Below are positions 1 to 9,189 of a stretch of 64,000 bases of DNA, piece by piece (position 1 is the stretch's first letter; every line of letters starts with the position of its first letter). Position numbers and translations under genes: made by a program. The notes under the pieces were generated by a model. That model was not told the DNA's origin and did no database searches. It saw only the letters and a list, made by a program, of their open reading frames with translations. The DNA comes from JAGWBG01 sp034421095 (GTDB lineage: Bacteria; Chloroflexota; Dehalococcoidia; Lucifugimonadales; JAGWBF01), in contig DAOUKR010000024.1 in NCBI GenBank assembly GCA_034421095.1, positions 1 to 64,000 on the forward strand, written 5' to 3'.

Positions 1-609
1 CGTCCCGCCCTGGCTGAAGTCGGCATGCTGGGAGAGGTCGCAGATTCGGAGCGGGTCTACCTTGTGGTATCTGAAGTCTTCTTCCATCCCGTGGTGTTAG
101 GGGTCCTGCTCACGGCCGTCATCGCCGCGGTGATGAGCACGGCGGACTCCCAGCTTCTCCTGGCATCGGCGATTGCGACGGAGGACGTGCCCGTGCTCAG
201 GCGGGTGGCTATGGGACTGGAGGAGAATGCCCGGCTGTGGATGGGGCGCGGGATGCTCCTGGTCATTGGCATCGTCTCGGCGATACTCTCTGTCTGGTTT
301 CCGGACTCCATATTTGACCTGGTGAGCTTTGCGTGGGGTGGGATGGGGGCAGCATTCGGGCCAGTGATGCTCCTTGGCCTGTATTGGCGCAGATTCAACG
401 CCTGGGGCGCAGGTACAGCAGTTGTGACTGGGACTCTTGCAGCGACGCTGTGGCAGTTCCTGAGCGGCGGGCCGGGCGGCATGTGGGACATCCAGCCGGC
501 GACACCCGCCTTCGTCATCTCGATGGCGTCGGCGATAGGGACCACGCTGCTGACACCGCCCCCGGCACAATCAGTAGTGGAGCTGTTCGACAGGGTGAAC
601 GCGAAGTAG
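1..609 (+). CDS. Sodium/solute symporter (SSS, PutP-like), C-terminal part
   Basis: This is the C-terminal part of a membrane symporter that couples uptake of a solute, by family probably proline or another amino/organic acid, to sodium entry. The reading frame is open from base 1, so the gene begins before the window. The visible segment has a typical SSS helix with the stretch AVIAAVMSTADSQLL followed by a loop with TEDV, as in PutP. Hydrophobic helices follow, including one with the GAAFGPVMLLGLYWRR pattern. About 200 residues are present out of roughly 500 expected. The substrate cannot be told from this end alone. Confidence 0.88.
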   Translation, partial: RPALAEVGMLGEVADSERVYLVVSEVFFHPVVLGVLLTAVIAAVMSTADSQLLLASAIATEDVPVLRRVAMGLEENARLWMGRGMLLVIGIVSAILSVWFPDSIFDLVSFAWGGMGAAFGPVMLLGLYWRRFNAWGAGTAVVTGTLAATLWQFLSGGPGGMWDIQPATPAFVISMASAIGTTLLTPPPAQSVVELFDRVNAK

Positions 610-820
610 CGTGTCGGCGGCGTTTCAACCTCGCCCACCAACTCGCAAGCATGATCGTTCCGTATTGCGACTGGGTAGTGCTTGAAGCTGGGACCAACGA
701 CGGTCCGGAGAATGGGCTTGGCAATCGATGCATACGGCTCAACATGTCGACGCTTGTATATCCCATTGCCATTCTCGGATCCGCCTGTAGGCACGAGATT
801 CTCGAAGGGCAATAGGCTGC

Positions 821-1210
821 GTGGTGGTGAAGTCGGCCCCCGATACCAAGGTGGTCATGCTGATGGCGTCGACGGAGGAGGACGACATGCCGGCCGGATA
901 CCTCCAGAAGGAGGCGGACAGGGAACGGCTGCCGTCGTCGGTAAGACGCGGGTTCTATAGTGAGCTTCTCGTGCCAGTTGCAGTTGTACGGAGGGTGTTC
1001 GCGGGGATACGGGACGGGGGTCGGCTGTACCTGCCGAGGCCGGCGGGCTGACTCCCAAGGAGCCAGACGCACTCATCGCTTTCACGAAGGGCATGTCCTA
1101 TTGCCGGATAGCTGAGGAGCGGAGGGTCGAGACAGTGACAGTGCGGAACGGACTGCCGGCCGCATATGCGGCCGAAGACGCCGTCATCTGGACCACATTC
1201 CTGGTGGAAG
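821..1210 (+). pseudogene. Decayed NarL/LuxR-family response regulator
   Basis: Two adjacent frames together resemble a two-component response regulator. The first (821-1051) reads APDTKVVMLMAS, then GYLQKEADRERL, which matches the end of a receiver domain, but the helix normally between these pieces is missing. It stops at TGA 1049-1051. In the overlapping frame from 1048 the text reads LTPKEPDALIAFTKGMSYCR and then IAEERRVETVTVRN, which matches the LuxR-type helix-turn-helix consensus (LTPREREVL...G.SN.EIA..L....TVRN). The N-terminal half of the receiver is gone and the recognition helix is degenerate. The recognition rests on motif resemblance by eye. The flanks 610-820 and 1211-1342 show no convincing gene. 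Confidence 0.6.
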
Positions 1211-1342
1211 GATTCTCTGGACCTTGTCGTCGGTCGGCGTGCTGATAGCACAATCATAGGTGGCAGACCACCCGGACGCTCATTCTCTGAGTGGAGTCGC
1301 TCAGCAAGGCAGGTCAACGTTGAATGGGAAAGTATTGTAACC

Positions 1343-2977
1343 CTATTGCAATAGAAATCCCTCGTAGCCGTTGGCGGCTACCTTGGCGCGCTTAGCCCGC
1401 ATGACCGGGGCGCTGTCCGGGGCAGTGAGTAAGGCACGTGCCTTACCGGGAATGTTCGCACCCACGAACCAAGAGTCGGCCTTGGTCCGGAGAATATTGG
1501 CTCCTGCCTCGTTGACGTGATTCACCCAATCATCTTCTGACTCAAGCGTGGGCGAGATTCGGGTAAACCCATTGTCTAGTACATAGCGTATACAGGCGGT
1601 TACCCATTCCACTAAGGGTTCGGCGTCCCTGACAAAGTTGCCTACGGAGGCTGCATTCACGGTGAAGAGATTGGGGAATCCGACGCTCTGGATGCCCATA
1701 TAGGAGCGCGGGCCTCTGGCGAATTTATCCTTCAGCTTCTGGCCGCCTTCTCCTTGGATGTCTATCCTGTTCAAAGCCCCGGTCACAGCGTCGTATCCCG
1801 TGGCAAAGATGATGGCATCGAGTTCGTATTCGGCGTCAGTGGTCTTGACTCCTTTGGGAGTAATGCATTGGATGGGGGCCTCGCGCACGTCAACCAACAA
1901 GACGTTGTCCTGATTGTAGACCTCGTAATACCCGCTCTCACACGGGAGGCGTTTGGAGCCGAATATATGGTCCTTTGGCACCAGCTTTTCTGCCACTACG
2001 GGGTCCTTCACACGCTCGCGGATCTTATTGCGGACGAATTCAGCGTAGTCCTCGTTGGCTTCTCCGGGTATCATAACGTCATAGAAATTGGACAGCCATT
2101 TCTTGAAACCTGGCTCCGCCCACAACCTCTCGTACTGTGACATCCGTTCTTCCGGTGAGACTTCCATCGCCGATCTCGGGTCGAACTCGTGCATGAACGA
2201 ACCCTGGGTCTCATGGCACTTCTTGAAGATTTCCGGGTAATTCGCCTTGATTTCACGCTGCATATCGGGACATATCAAGTGATTCCGGAGGGGCACGCAG
2301 TAATTCGCCGTGCGTTGGAATACGGTCAGATGTCCGACTTCTTTGGCAATCTCCGTGATAAGCTGGACTCCGGTGGCCCCTGTGCCGATGACTCCAACAC
2401 GCTTGCCAGCCAGGTCCATGCCTTCCTTTGGCCACCTGCCAGTGTGACACCAGTCGCCCTGGAAGCTCTCTAGCCCCTCGAAATCCGGTACGTAATGTGC
2501 TGACAGAAGGCCAACTGCCGTGATGAGGAATTGCCCCGCCGACCCTTGTCCGTCTTCGGTCCAGACCTGCCAGCGATTCCCGACCTCGTCGTAGACTGCC
2601 GAGGAGACGCGGGCATTGAACCGGATGTCCCGGCGCAAGTCAAACTTGTCCGCCACATAATTCAAGTAGCGTTCGTTCTCAGGCTGACCGGAATAAAGCT
2701 CTTTCCAGTCCCATTCCTGGAGAAGTTCCTCCGAGAAGGAATACCCGTAGGTGTAACTCTCCGAGTCGAAACGGGCCCCGGGATAGCGATTCCAATACCA
2801 GGTGCCTCCCACTCCACTGGCATCCTCGAAGACCCTCACCGAGAGCCCGAGTTGTCGGAGACAGTACAACTGGTACAACCCGGTTACCCCGGCACCGATG
2901 ATAATGGCGTCGAACTGCTCAATATTCCCATTCAGCCGCGTGCCGACCGTGGATGTTTGTTGCAGGGAATCTCCCAT
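1343..2977 (-). CDS. Baeyer-Villiger-type flavin monooxygenase
   Basis: This is a probable FAD- and NADPH-dependent monooxygenase that inserts oxygen into ketones (cyclohexanone monooxygenase group). It is 544 residues, a normal family length. Near residue 28 is a Rossmann fingerprint GAGVTGLYQL for FAD; GGTWYWNRYPGARFDSESY follows. The family fingerprint FxGxxxHTxxWP is seen as FQGDWCHTGRWP near residue 170, directly before a second dinucleotide motif GVIGTGATG for NADPH. The ATG follows a GGAGG-like site. It stands alone, with 250 bases of empty sequence upstream. The true substrate is unknown; related enzymes act on steroids, cyclic ketones or terpenoids. Confidence 0.92.
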   Translation of the reverse strand: MGDSLQQTSTVGTRLNGNIEQFDAIIIGAGVTGLYQLYCLRQLGLSVRVFEDASGVGGTWYWNRYPGARFDSESYTYGYSFSEELLQEWDWKELYSGQPENERYLNYVADKFDLRRDIRFNARVSSAVYDEVGNRWQVWTEDGQGSAGQFLITAVGLLSAHYVPDFEGLESFQGDWCHTGRWPKEGMDLAGKRVGVIGTGATGVQLITEIAKEVGHLTVFQRTANYCVPLRNHLICPDMQREIKANYPEIFKKCHETQGSFMHEFDPRSAMEVSPEERMSQYERLWAEPGFKKWLSNFYDVMIPGEANEDYAEFVRNKIRERVKDPVVAEKLVPKDHIFGSKRLPCESGYYEVYNQDNVLLVDVREAPIQCITPKGVKTTDAEYELDAIIFATGYDAVTGALNRIDIQGEGGQKLKDKFARGPRSYMGIQSVGFPNLFTVNAASVGNFVRDAEPLVEWVTACIRYVLDNGFTRISPTLESEDDWVNHVNEAGANILRTKADSWFVGANIPGKARALLTAPDSAPVMRAKRAKVAANGYEGFLLQ

Positions 2978-3230
2978 ATCTTCCCTCCTCAGGTCTCTGG
3001 ACTGTTCCGGTCACAATGACAGACCTGATTGCCTGGCGTGGGTAGTTGAGTCAACCAGCCCTTGGCTGTGGCCTCCTGACTACTGAACTCCCTCTTGCAA
3101 GCCTTGCACCTAACCGGCTCGCTGAGAAGGTCAGCTATCAGGCTGTATGTGCCACACATGTCCCATTCATTATGAACCCGTCAACATTCCCCATGCAACC
3201 CCTGGTCACCACGACGTACCGCGACAAAGG

Positions 3231-6200
3231 TCAGTGCCAGTCGTGGGACGGCGGCATGACCACACCCGACCGGACGGCCCGCAGGTCCGTCGCTATCACG
3301 TTGGTGGTCCCGTCCCATCTGGACACACGCCCGGTGACCTCCACCACCTGGCTGCTCAGCTCCCTGCGACCCCTGGTGAAGAGATTGCGCCAGAGGATGG
3401 TCTGCACGTCCCCCGTCTCGTCCTCAATGGTGACGAACACGGGCCCCTCCCGGCCCTTGGGGTGCTGCCTCGCCACCGGCCAGCCGGCCACCGTAACCAA
3501 GGCGTCATCTTCGAGGTTCTCCACCCCCGCCGCGGTGAGCACGTTAGTACCCAGGCCCGGCCTTACGAACTCCATCAGGTGTCCCCTGGGGTATATGCCC
3601 ATCACCCGGTACTCCCCCACCATCCTCTCCCGTTCCGTGAAGTCCGGGATCTCGGGCACGCTGTCCTCCATGGAGACGGGCAAGGCGACCTGTCCGTTCC
3701 GGGCGGGTCGCTGATATAACCCTGCCTCCCACAGGGTCTCCCTGCGGTTTCTGGCGATGCCATCGAAGGCCCCGGCCATCACCAGCGACGCCACGGCCTG
3801 GGGTTTCAGACCCGTCCGACGCACCAGGTCCCCCGCTGTCATGTAGGGGCCGTGACGATCCCTCTCCTCCACTATGAGCTTGGCCGACTCCTCCCCGACA
3901 TCCTTGATGAGTCGAAGACCCAGCCGCACCGAGCCGCTCTCGGGAGCGCACACCGCCCGGCTCCCGTTGATGCACGGGTTGAGGAAGGGCACTCCGAAAC
4001 GCCGTGCGTCCTGCTTCAGTGTCTCCATCGGGTAGAAGCCCATGGGCTGGTTGTTCACCAGGGCAACGAAGAACTCCAGCGGGTGATAGCACTTGAGCCA
4101 GGCTGCCTGGTAGGCGGTGATGGCGAAGGCGTGAGAGTGGGACTCGGGGAACATGTAGTGGCCGTTGATCTTGGAGAATATCTTCTGCGCCGTCTCTTCG
4201 GGGACTTCCTTACGCCTCGCCCCCTCAAGGAATCTCTCCAGGTGCATGGCGATCAGGTGCTGGTTGTTGGGCCTGGCGAAGGTGCGGCGCACCTCGTCGG
4301 CCTCCGCCGCCGTCATGCCGGCCACATCCTCGATGAGCTGAACGACCTGCTCCTGCCAGACGATGATCCCGTAGCCCCGCTCCAGGGCGCGGGCCTCAAG
4401 GGGGTGGTCGTACTCCCAGTCCGCCCCGTGCCGGTAGCGCTCCACGAACTGGGACACGGCACTGCCCTGGACGCCGACGCCGGGCCGGATCAGGGCGACC
4501 TGATAGGCCAGGTCTAGGAGGTTGCGGGACCTCAGTCGCTGGGCCATCTTCAGTTGGGCGGGGGACTGGAGCAGGAAGACCCCCTTGGACTTACCCTCAT
4601 TTATCATGTCGTAGACGCTGGCGTCCTCCGGGTCTATCCTGCTCAGGTCGGGCCGCTTCCCCTCTCGCGCCTCCACCAGGTCCAGGGCCTCCTCGATCTG
4701 GTCGAGCACCGGCAGTGAGAGGATGTCTATCTTGGCGAACCCGGCGTCGGCCACGCTGTCCCTGTTCCAGTCCATGATGTAGCGCCCGTCGATGGCTCCG
4801 GCCCTCATGGGAACCATACCCGGCATGGGGGAGCTGCTGAGCACCATGCCCCCGACGTGCTGGCCGAGTCCCCTGGGGGCGTGCATCAGCTGCGGCGCCA
4901 GATCGAGAAGATCCCGCCATCCCGGTGCGCTCGTCCGGTCCCTGAAGTCGGGGCTCTGCATCATCTCGTCCCGCAGGTCCGCGGCATCGCGGGAGTGCAG
5001 CTGCTTCGAGAGCAGTGAGAGATGCTCCCGGGGAAGCCCCAGGGCCTTGCCCAGATCCTGGATGATGCCCTTCACTCTGTACGTGGTGATGGCACCTGCC
5101 AAGACTGCATACTCGGGTCCGAAGTGGCGGTGAATACGCTCTATCAGCTCGTCCCTGAGATTCCTGGGAAAGTCCAGGTCTATGTCGGGCAGCGTCGTCA
5201 CGTCCTGGGAGATGAACCGCTCCAGGGTCAGGTCCCACTTCAGGGGGTCCACGTGGCTGATGCCGATGAGGTATCCCACCAGCAGCGCCACCGACGAACC
5301 CCTCCCCCTTCCGGGTGGTCTCTCCTCCACCGGCGTCTCCGGGCCCATCAGGCCCCGCTCCTCCATGATCCTCTGGGCAACGAGTACAATCTCCCTGTAG
5401 AGAAGCAGGAAGCCCGCCAAATTGAGGTGTTCGATCAGCCTGAACTCTTCCCGGAGACGCTCCTCCACATGCCGGGGCACCGGGCTGCCGTATCGCCGTG
5501 CGGCCGCCTCGCTGCAGAGCCGTCTGAGGTAGCTCTCCGTAGTGTACCCCTCCGGCACGGCGGGATCGGGGAGCGTGTAGCCCAGGTCCGTGCTGAGGTT
5601 GAAGTCGCATCGCTCCGCGACTTGTAGTGTGTTGAACACGGCCTCGGGACATCCGGCGAAGAGGCGCTCCATCTCGGCATAAGACTTGAGGTACAGATGA
5701 TGGTTGGGCTTCAGGTGGGGAAGGGCCCGGTCAATGGTGGTGTTGAGGCTTGCGGCGACCAGGGCGTTTTGCAGCCGGTAACGCTCGGGGACGTGATAGT
5801 GAACGTCGTTGGTTGCCACCATGGGGACGCCCATCTCTCTTGCGATTCGCACCAGCACCCTGTTACGGTCGGTGTCCCCCTGAAGAAGGTTCTGTTGTAG
5901 CTCAACGTACACCGAGCCGGACCCGTACCAGCCCTGGTAGTGTTTCAGAAGCTCGCGAGCTTCACCGGTGCGGCCGTCCGCAGCCAGCCGGGAGAGCCGC
6001 CCGTCACGTCCGCCCGTCAGCAGCACTACGCCCTCCGAGTGGTGGGGCAGGTACGAAGAATCGAGGGCCGGCTGTCTGCGGTCCGCAGCGTTGGCGATGG
6101 TGAAAAGGCGGGAGATGTTGGAGTACCCGGCGCGGGTGGAGGCCAGCAGGGTGAGGCGGGAGCCGTCTGCCAGGGTCACCTCGCCGCCCGTGATGGGCTG

Positions 6201-6383
6201 GACGCCAAGGCTGTTGGCAAGGCTCGCGAACTCCAGCGCCCCGCACAGGTTGGTGTCGGTCAGGGCCAGCGCGGGATAGCCGTGCTCCTTTGCCGTTCCC
6301 AGCAGCTCGTGCGCGTGGGACGCCCCCACCCCGAAGGAGTAGAAGCTCTTGGCGTGAAGCTCGACGTAGCCATCCGTCTTCAT
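3231..6383 (-). CDS. dnaE2: Error-prone DNA polymerase DnaE2
   Basis: This is a C-family polymerase that works with ImuB in damage-induced translesion synthesis. I start it at ATG 6383, giving 1050 residues: this ATG overlaps the imuB stop as ATGA, and homology begins at once (DGYVELHAKSFYSF). Longer starts are open but show no family sequence. Domains in order are an N-terminal PHP domain, the catalytic palm with PDIDLDF near residues 399-405 (catalytic Asp 400/402), the fingers and helix-hairpin-helix region, and a C-terminal OB fold (VTVAGWPVARQ...GPVFVTIEDETG). The PHP HxH motif is HAK (residues 10-12), so metal binding there is probably lost. The length is typical of DnaE2. It is translationally coupled to imuB and read from the SOS-type promoter near 7871-7899. 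Confidence 0.95.
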   Translation of the reverse strand: MKTDGYVELHAKSFYSFGVGASHAHELLGTAKEHGYPALALTDTNLCGALEFASLANSLGVQPITGGEVTLADGSRLTLLASTRAGYSNISRLFTIANAADRRQPALDSSYLPHHSEGVVLLTGGRDGRLSRLAADGRTGEARELLKHYQGWYGSGSVYVELQQNLLQGDTDRNRVLVRIAREMGVPMVATNDVHYHVPERYRLQNALVAASLNTTIDRALPHLKPNHHLYLKSYAEMERLFAGCPEAVFNTLQVAERCDFNLSTDLGYTLPDPAVPEGYTTESYLRRLCSEAAARRYGSPVPRHVEERLREEFRLIEHLNLAGFLLLYREIVLVAQRIMEERGLMGPETPVEERPPGRGRGSSVALLVGYLIGISHVDPLKWDLTLERFISQDVTTLPDIDLDFPRNLRDELIERIHRHFGPEYAVLAGAITTYRVKGIIQDLGKALGLPREHLSLLSKQLHSRDAADLRDEMMQSPDFRDRTSAPGWRDLLDLAPQLMHAPRGLGQHVGGMVLSSSPMPGMVPMRAGAIDGRYIMDWNRDSVADAGFAKIDILSLPVLDQIEEALDLVEAREGKRPDLSRIDPEDASVYDMINEGKSKGVFLLQSPAQLKMAQRLRSRNLLDLAYQVALIRPGVGVQGSAVSQFVERYRHGADWEYDHPLEARALERGYGIIVWQEQVVQLIEDVAGMTAAEADEVRRTFARPNNQHLIAMHLERFLEGARRKEVPEETAQKIFSKINGHYMFPESHSHAFAITAYQAAWLKCYHPLEFFVALVNNQPMGFYPMETLKQDARRFGVPFLNPCINGSRAVCAPESGSVRLGLRLIKDVGEESAKLIVEERDRHGPYMTAGDLVRRTGLKPQAVASLVMAGAFDGIARNRRETLWEAGLYQRPARNGQVALPVSMEDSVPEIPDFTERERMVGEYRVMGIYPRGHLMEFVRPGLGTNVLTAAGVENLEDDALVTVAGWPVARQHPKGREGPVFVTIEDETGDVQTILWRNLFTRGRRELSSQVVEVTGRVSRWDGTTNVIATDLRAVRSGVVMPPSHDWH

Positions 6384-7831
6384 GCGCTCTGTTGGTACCA
6401 TCGGGCGTCCCTGCGGTCCTGGAACAGGGTTATCCACCTGCCGTTGCCGGGGTCGATCCGGTAGTAGGAGCGGGTCACCGGCTCCGGGAGCCACCACAGG
6501 TCGAAGACCCACCTGTCGTCTATCCGGGCCACATCCCACCAGCGCCCTTTGAGCAGCACGGACACCGGTTCACCTTCCGATCCTTCCCGGACCTCCACGG
6601 ATCTCGGTGTGTACAGGGGCCTCATGGCTTCCCTCCCTGAGGGGTCAATGGGCACCCGTAGGGCCCGCATCTCCGGCGCTGGATGCCAGGGTGCGACTTC
6701 GGCGATCCGGTGGAGCACGTGACCGCCGCCCATCAGCGGCTGCAACCTGCGGTCCATCTCGATCAGCCTCTCGTTTCGGTCGTCCCTCATGTCCTTCAGC
6801 AGCCCCAACTGAGTCCCCGACTCGCCGGTCAGACCCGAAAGGGTGAGGGTCAAGTCCTCGACGGGGTTGCCAGGCGGGTCCGCCTCCAGCCTGCTTCGCA
6901 CGACTGCCGAGGCCCTCTCCCATCCACCGACGGGCTGCTTGAACCGAACGCTTTTCTCCCACGGCGGCCAGCCGGACGACGCGCAGAGCAGGTCCGCACT
7001 GTCCGCGTAGCGGCCCCGCATGTCCGGCCGGGCGTAGGCCCTCTTGAGAAGTGTTTCCACTCCCACGAATAGGGCCTCCAGGGAGGAAGAGTGGAAGGGA
7101 AGAGATGCCTGCTCGACGATCTTCTCCTCGAAGGCCAGGGGGACGATGGGTCTGTCGTCCATGCCGTTGCAGAGCTTCCATGCCTGCCCGCCCGCCGACC
7201 CGAACCGGTCCGTCAGCAGGTGCATGCCCATGGATGCGATTGCCTCCATCGTGTGCAGGCCGAAGCGGTGCAGCTCCCTCTTTACGTCGCCGGATACAGG
7301 CAGCAGGTCTATGGTGTGGGGCGCCAGAAAGGCTGCCACGTCCTCCGGGACCCTCAACGCCCCGTGGGCGCTGCACGTGCGGGCAGCGACGAAGGCCGGG
7401 AACTTGGCGTTCGCTACCCCGACACGGGGGCTGAGGTAGGTCGGAACCGAGTTCAGCAGGGCCGAGACGAGTCCGGCTTCGCCTCGGTAAAGTTCTTCAA
7501 GGCCGTCCAGCTCCACGTAGGCCGTGCCGAGGTCGGCCCCCTCCACCCGGTCGCTGACTCCTTGCAAGGAGACGAGCATCTGGCCGAAGACCCGGCGGTA
7601 GTGGGGCTCGTCGGCATCCAGCACTATCGCGTTGGCCTGGCGGGACAGGGCCTGCTCCAATGTCATGCCTTCCATCACTCCGGAGGCTTCCTGGAAGCTG
7701 TCGACGACTACAGACCTGGCCCTTGAAGGACTTCTGTCGACGATCAAAACAGGGCTGTCCTGCAGATGGGGGTGACGGCCCATCTCCACCTTCGCTCTCA
7801 TGTGAGTGACGAGCACGCACGCGACTCTCAC
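6380..7831 (-). CDS. imuB: ImuB-like Y-family polymerase homologue
   Basis: This is an inactive Y-family DNA polymerase relative that in characterised systems acts as an adaptor linking DnaE2 to the beta clamp during SOS mutagenesis. I start it at GTG 7831 because a GAGGA site lies 7-8 bases upstream and the protein then begins MRVACVLV, as in ImuB; a TTG at 7849 is also open. It is 483 residues. Where active Y polymerases have DxD in the first strand, this protein has VTHMRAKVE, and the second acidic motif reads YVELDGLEEL (about 105-114) instead of the SxDE pattern, as expected for ImuB. The little-finger-like region and a long C-terminal tail follow. No imuA/recA-like gene is present in the window. 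Confidence 0.88.
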   Translation of the reverse strand: MRVACVLVTHMRAKVEMGRHPHLQDSPVLIVDRSPSRARSVVVDSFQEASGVMEGMTLEQALSRQANAIVLDADEPHYRRVFGQMLVSLQGVSDRVEGADLGTAYVELDGLEELYRGEAGLVSALLNSVPTYLSPRVGVANAKFPAFVAARTCSAHGALRVPEDVAAFLAPHTIDLLPVSGDVKRELHRFGLHTMEAIASMGMHLLTDRFGSAGGQAWKLCNGMDDRPIVPLAFEEKIVEQASLPFHSSSLEALFVGVETLLKRAYARPDMRGRYADSADLLCASSGWPPWEKSVRFKQPVGGWERASAVVRSRLEADPPGNPVEDLTLTLSGLTGESGTQLGLLKDMRDDRNERLIEMDRRLQPLMGGGHVLHRIAEVAPWHPAPEMRALRVPIDPSGREAMRPLYTPRSVEVREGSEGEPVSVLLKGRWWDVARIDDRWVFDLWWLPEPVTRSYYRIDPGNGRWITLFQDRRDARWYQQSA

Positions 7832-7870
7832 GGAATATCCTCGGTCCAATAATGGGATTCAGGGAGGGAG

Positions 7871-7899
7871 ATGATAGCAAACGTATGTTCTGTTGTCAA
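7871..7899 (-). promoter_or_regulatory. Sigma70-type promoter of imuB-dnaE2
   Basis: Read on the minus strand, TTGACA (7899-7894) is followed after exactly 17 bases by TATCAT (7876-7871). This predicts a transcript start about 30 bases before the imuB GTG. It is an excellent consensus match and the only strong promoter candidate for the operon. Confidence 0.8.
7878..7891 (-). promoter_or_regulatory. LexA/SOS box (GAAC-N4-GTTC type)
   Basis: On the minus strand the sequence AGAACATACGTTTG matches the Gram-positive-type SOS box CGAAC-N4-GTTCG at 8 of 10 fixed positions. It fills the spacer between the -35 and -10 elements of the imuB promoter, so a bound repressor would block RNA polymerase. 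LexA itself is not in the window, so its recognition sequence in this organism is assumed. Confidence 0.72.
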
Positions 7900-8124
7900 C
7901 CCCGACCTGTCATCACCGGGGAGCCGCCAGACTTCTTGGTGGTCTCTACGCCCTTCAGGAGACTCCGTGCAAGCCCTTCCTATCATGCCTCAAGTGTGAG
8001 GTTTCAACTGGTATAATTATGGTGGCGGGTCAAGATTCATTGGTGTGCAATCGCCATCGGGCTGTGATTGAAGTCTATCGTCCTATTCCGGAACCGCCTT
8101 TTACTCAGACAGGAAGGATTGGCC

Positions 8125-9153
8125 GTGAGTGACAAGACAATGACAACACTTCTGGTTGGAGCATCCCTTCTGGTTCTAGTGGTTCTGGCGGCCTGCTCGG
8201 GCCCGACGTCGACTCCGGCGCCTGTCACGCCTACACCCATGAACACACGAGAATCCCCCCAGGTCACCGCCACGCCAACACCGGCCTCCCCGATGGATCC
8301 GGCCACGTCGGTCCCGACCCGTGAGCCGGCGACCGTTACACCTACACCGGAGCCCTCCCTCACGATAACCGTCGCCCCGGTTTCAACGGATATAACGGAA
8401 TACGATCGCTCTCAATGGAAGCACTGGGTTGACGAGGATGGAGACTGCCAGGACGCCCGACAGGAGGTCCTGCTCGCAGAGAGCCTGGTTGAAGTCACGT
8501 TCGAGTCCGAGAGGAAATGCCGGGTCGCGACGGGCCGGTGGTACGGCGCTTTCGCCGGCGTCTATGTCGAGGCACCAGGAGACTTGGACATCGATCACCT
8601 CGTGCCGCTGAAGAACGCCCATGATTCCGGCGGATGGGCTTGGACCTCCACCCAGAAAGAGCAGTACGCCAACTACCTGAGGGACCCGGATCACCTGATC
8701 GCGGTCACTAAGGGAGCAAACCGGTCAAAAGGAGCGAAGGGGCCAGAGGAGTGGCGGCCCTCGGACGAAGACTACTGGTGCCAGTACGCGACGGACTGGA
8801 CGGAGGTGAAGATGGAGTGGGGCCTCACCATGACCCAAGGGGAAACCGAGGCGATCATCAAGATGCTGGATACCTGTGAAGAACCGGTCGAAATCAAGGC
8901 CATGAGAATGGAAGGTGTCACCGAAACGGATACGCCGGGGCAGGTGGCTACAGTGGAAGCAACGGCAACACCGATTTTGCTGCCGGAACCTGAACTTCAG
9001 GAGAATACCTCTGTGTACGAGTCGTGCGAGGAAGCCGCAGAAGCTGGGGAGTCACGGGTGCAGGGGAGCGTTGGAGCAGGACGAGGGTTTCCAAAGGAAG
9101 TGGTCCCTAGTGCTCGAGACGGTGATGGAGACGGCATTGTCTGTGAGCGCTAA
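8125..9153 (+). CDS. Secreted lipoprotein with DUF1524-type HNH nuclease and Excalibur domain
   Basis: This is a probable exported nuclease of 342 residues. I start it at GTG 8125, 7 bases after AGGAAGG; a TTG at 8068 and an ATG at 8140 are in frame. The N-terminus is a lipoprotein signal with lipobox VLAAC, then a Thr/Pro-rich linker of roughly 65 residues. The central domain has IDHLVPLKNAHDSG, then RDPDHLIAVTKGANRSKGAK, the GmrSD C-terminal/DUF1524 version of the HNH nuclease fold, usual for secreted or membrane-tethered nucleases. The C-terminus ends with DGDGDGIVCE, an Excalibur calcium-binding motif, with its paired Cys. It diverges from the SOS operon. The substrate (extracellular DNA or RNA) is inferred from the family. 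Confidence 0.85.
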   Translation: MSDKTMTTLLVGASLLVLVVLAACSGPTSTPAPVTPTPMNTRESPQVTATPTPASPMDPATSVPTREPATVTPTPEPSLTITVAPVSTDITEYDRSQWKHWVDEDGDCQDARQEVLLAESLVEVTFESERKCRVATGRWYGAFAGVYVEAPGDLDIDHLVPLKNAHDSGGWAWTSTQKEQYANYLRDPDHLIAVTKGANRSKGAKGPEEWRPSDEDYWCQYATDWTEVKMEWGLTMTQGETEAIIKMLDTCEEPVEIKAMRMEGVTETDTPGQVATVEATATPILLPEPELQENTSVYESCEEAAEAGESRVQGSVGAGRGFPKEVVPSARDGDGDGIVCER

Positions 9154-9189
9154 ACAAACAGGGACGCCCCAGGAAGCCGGAACGTTGCC

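Noticed and set aside
57..812. A 251-codon leftward frame opposite the symporter
   Set aside because: It is a complementary shadow of the symporter and intergenic sequence, with low-complexity Thr/Arg/Pro content and no family match.
1048..1051. TGA in the response-regulator remnant as a second selenocysteine codon
   Set aside because: The helix-turn-helix continues in a different frame (from 1048), so the TGA frame itself does not carry on with homologous sequence; decay is the simpler reading.
4597..5652. A 351-codon leftward frame inside dnaE2
   Set aside because: Gly/Arg/Pro-rich translation in an alternate frame of a clear DnaE2 gene.
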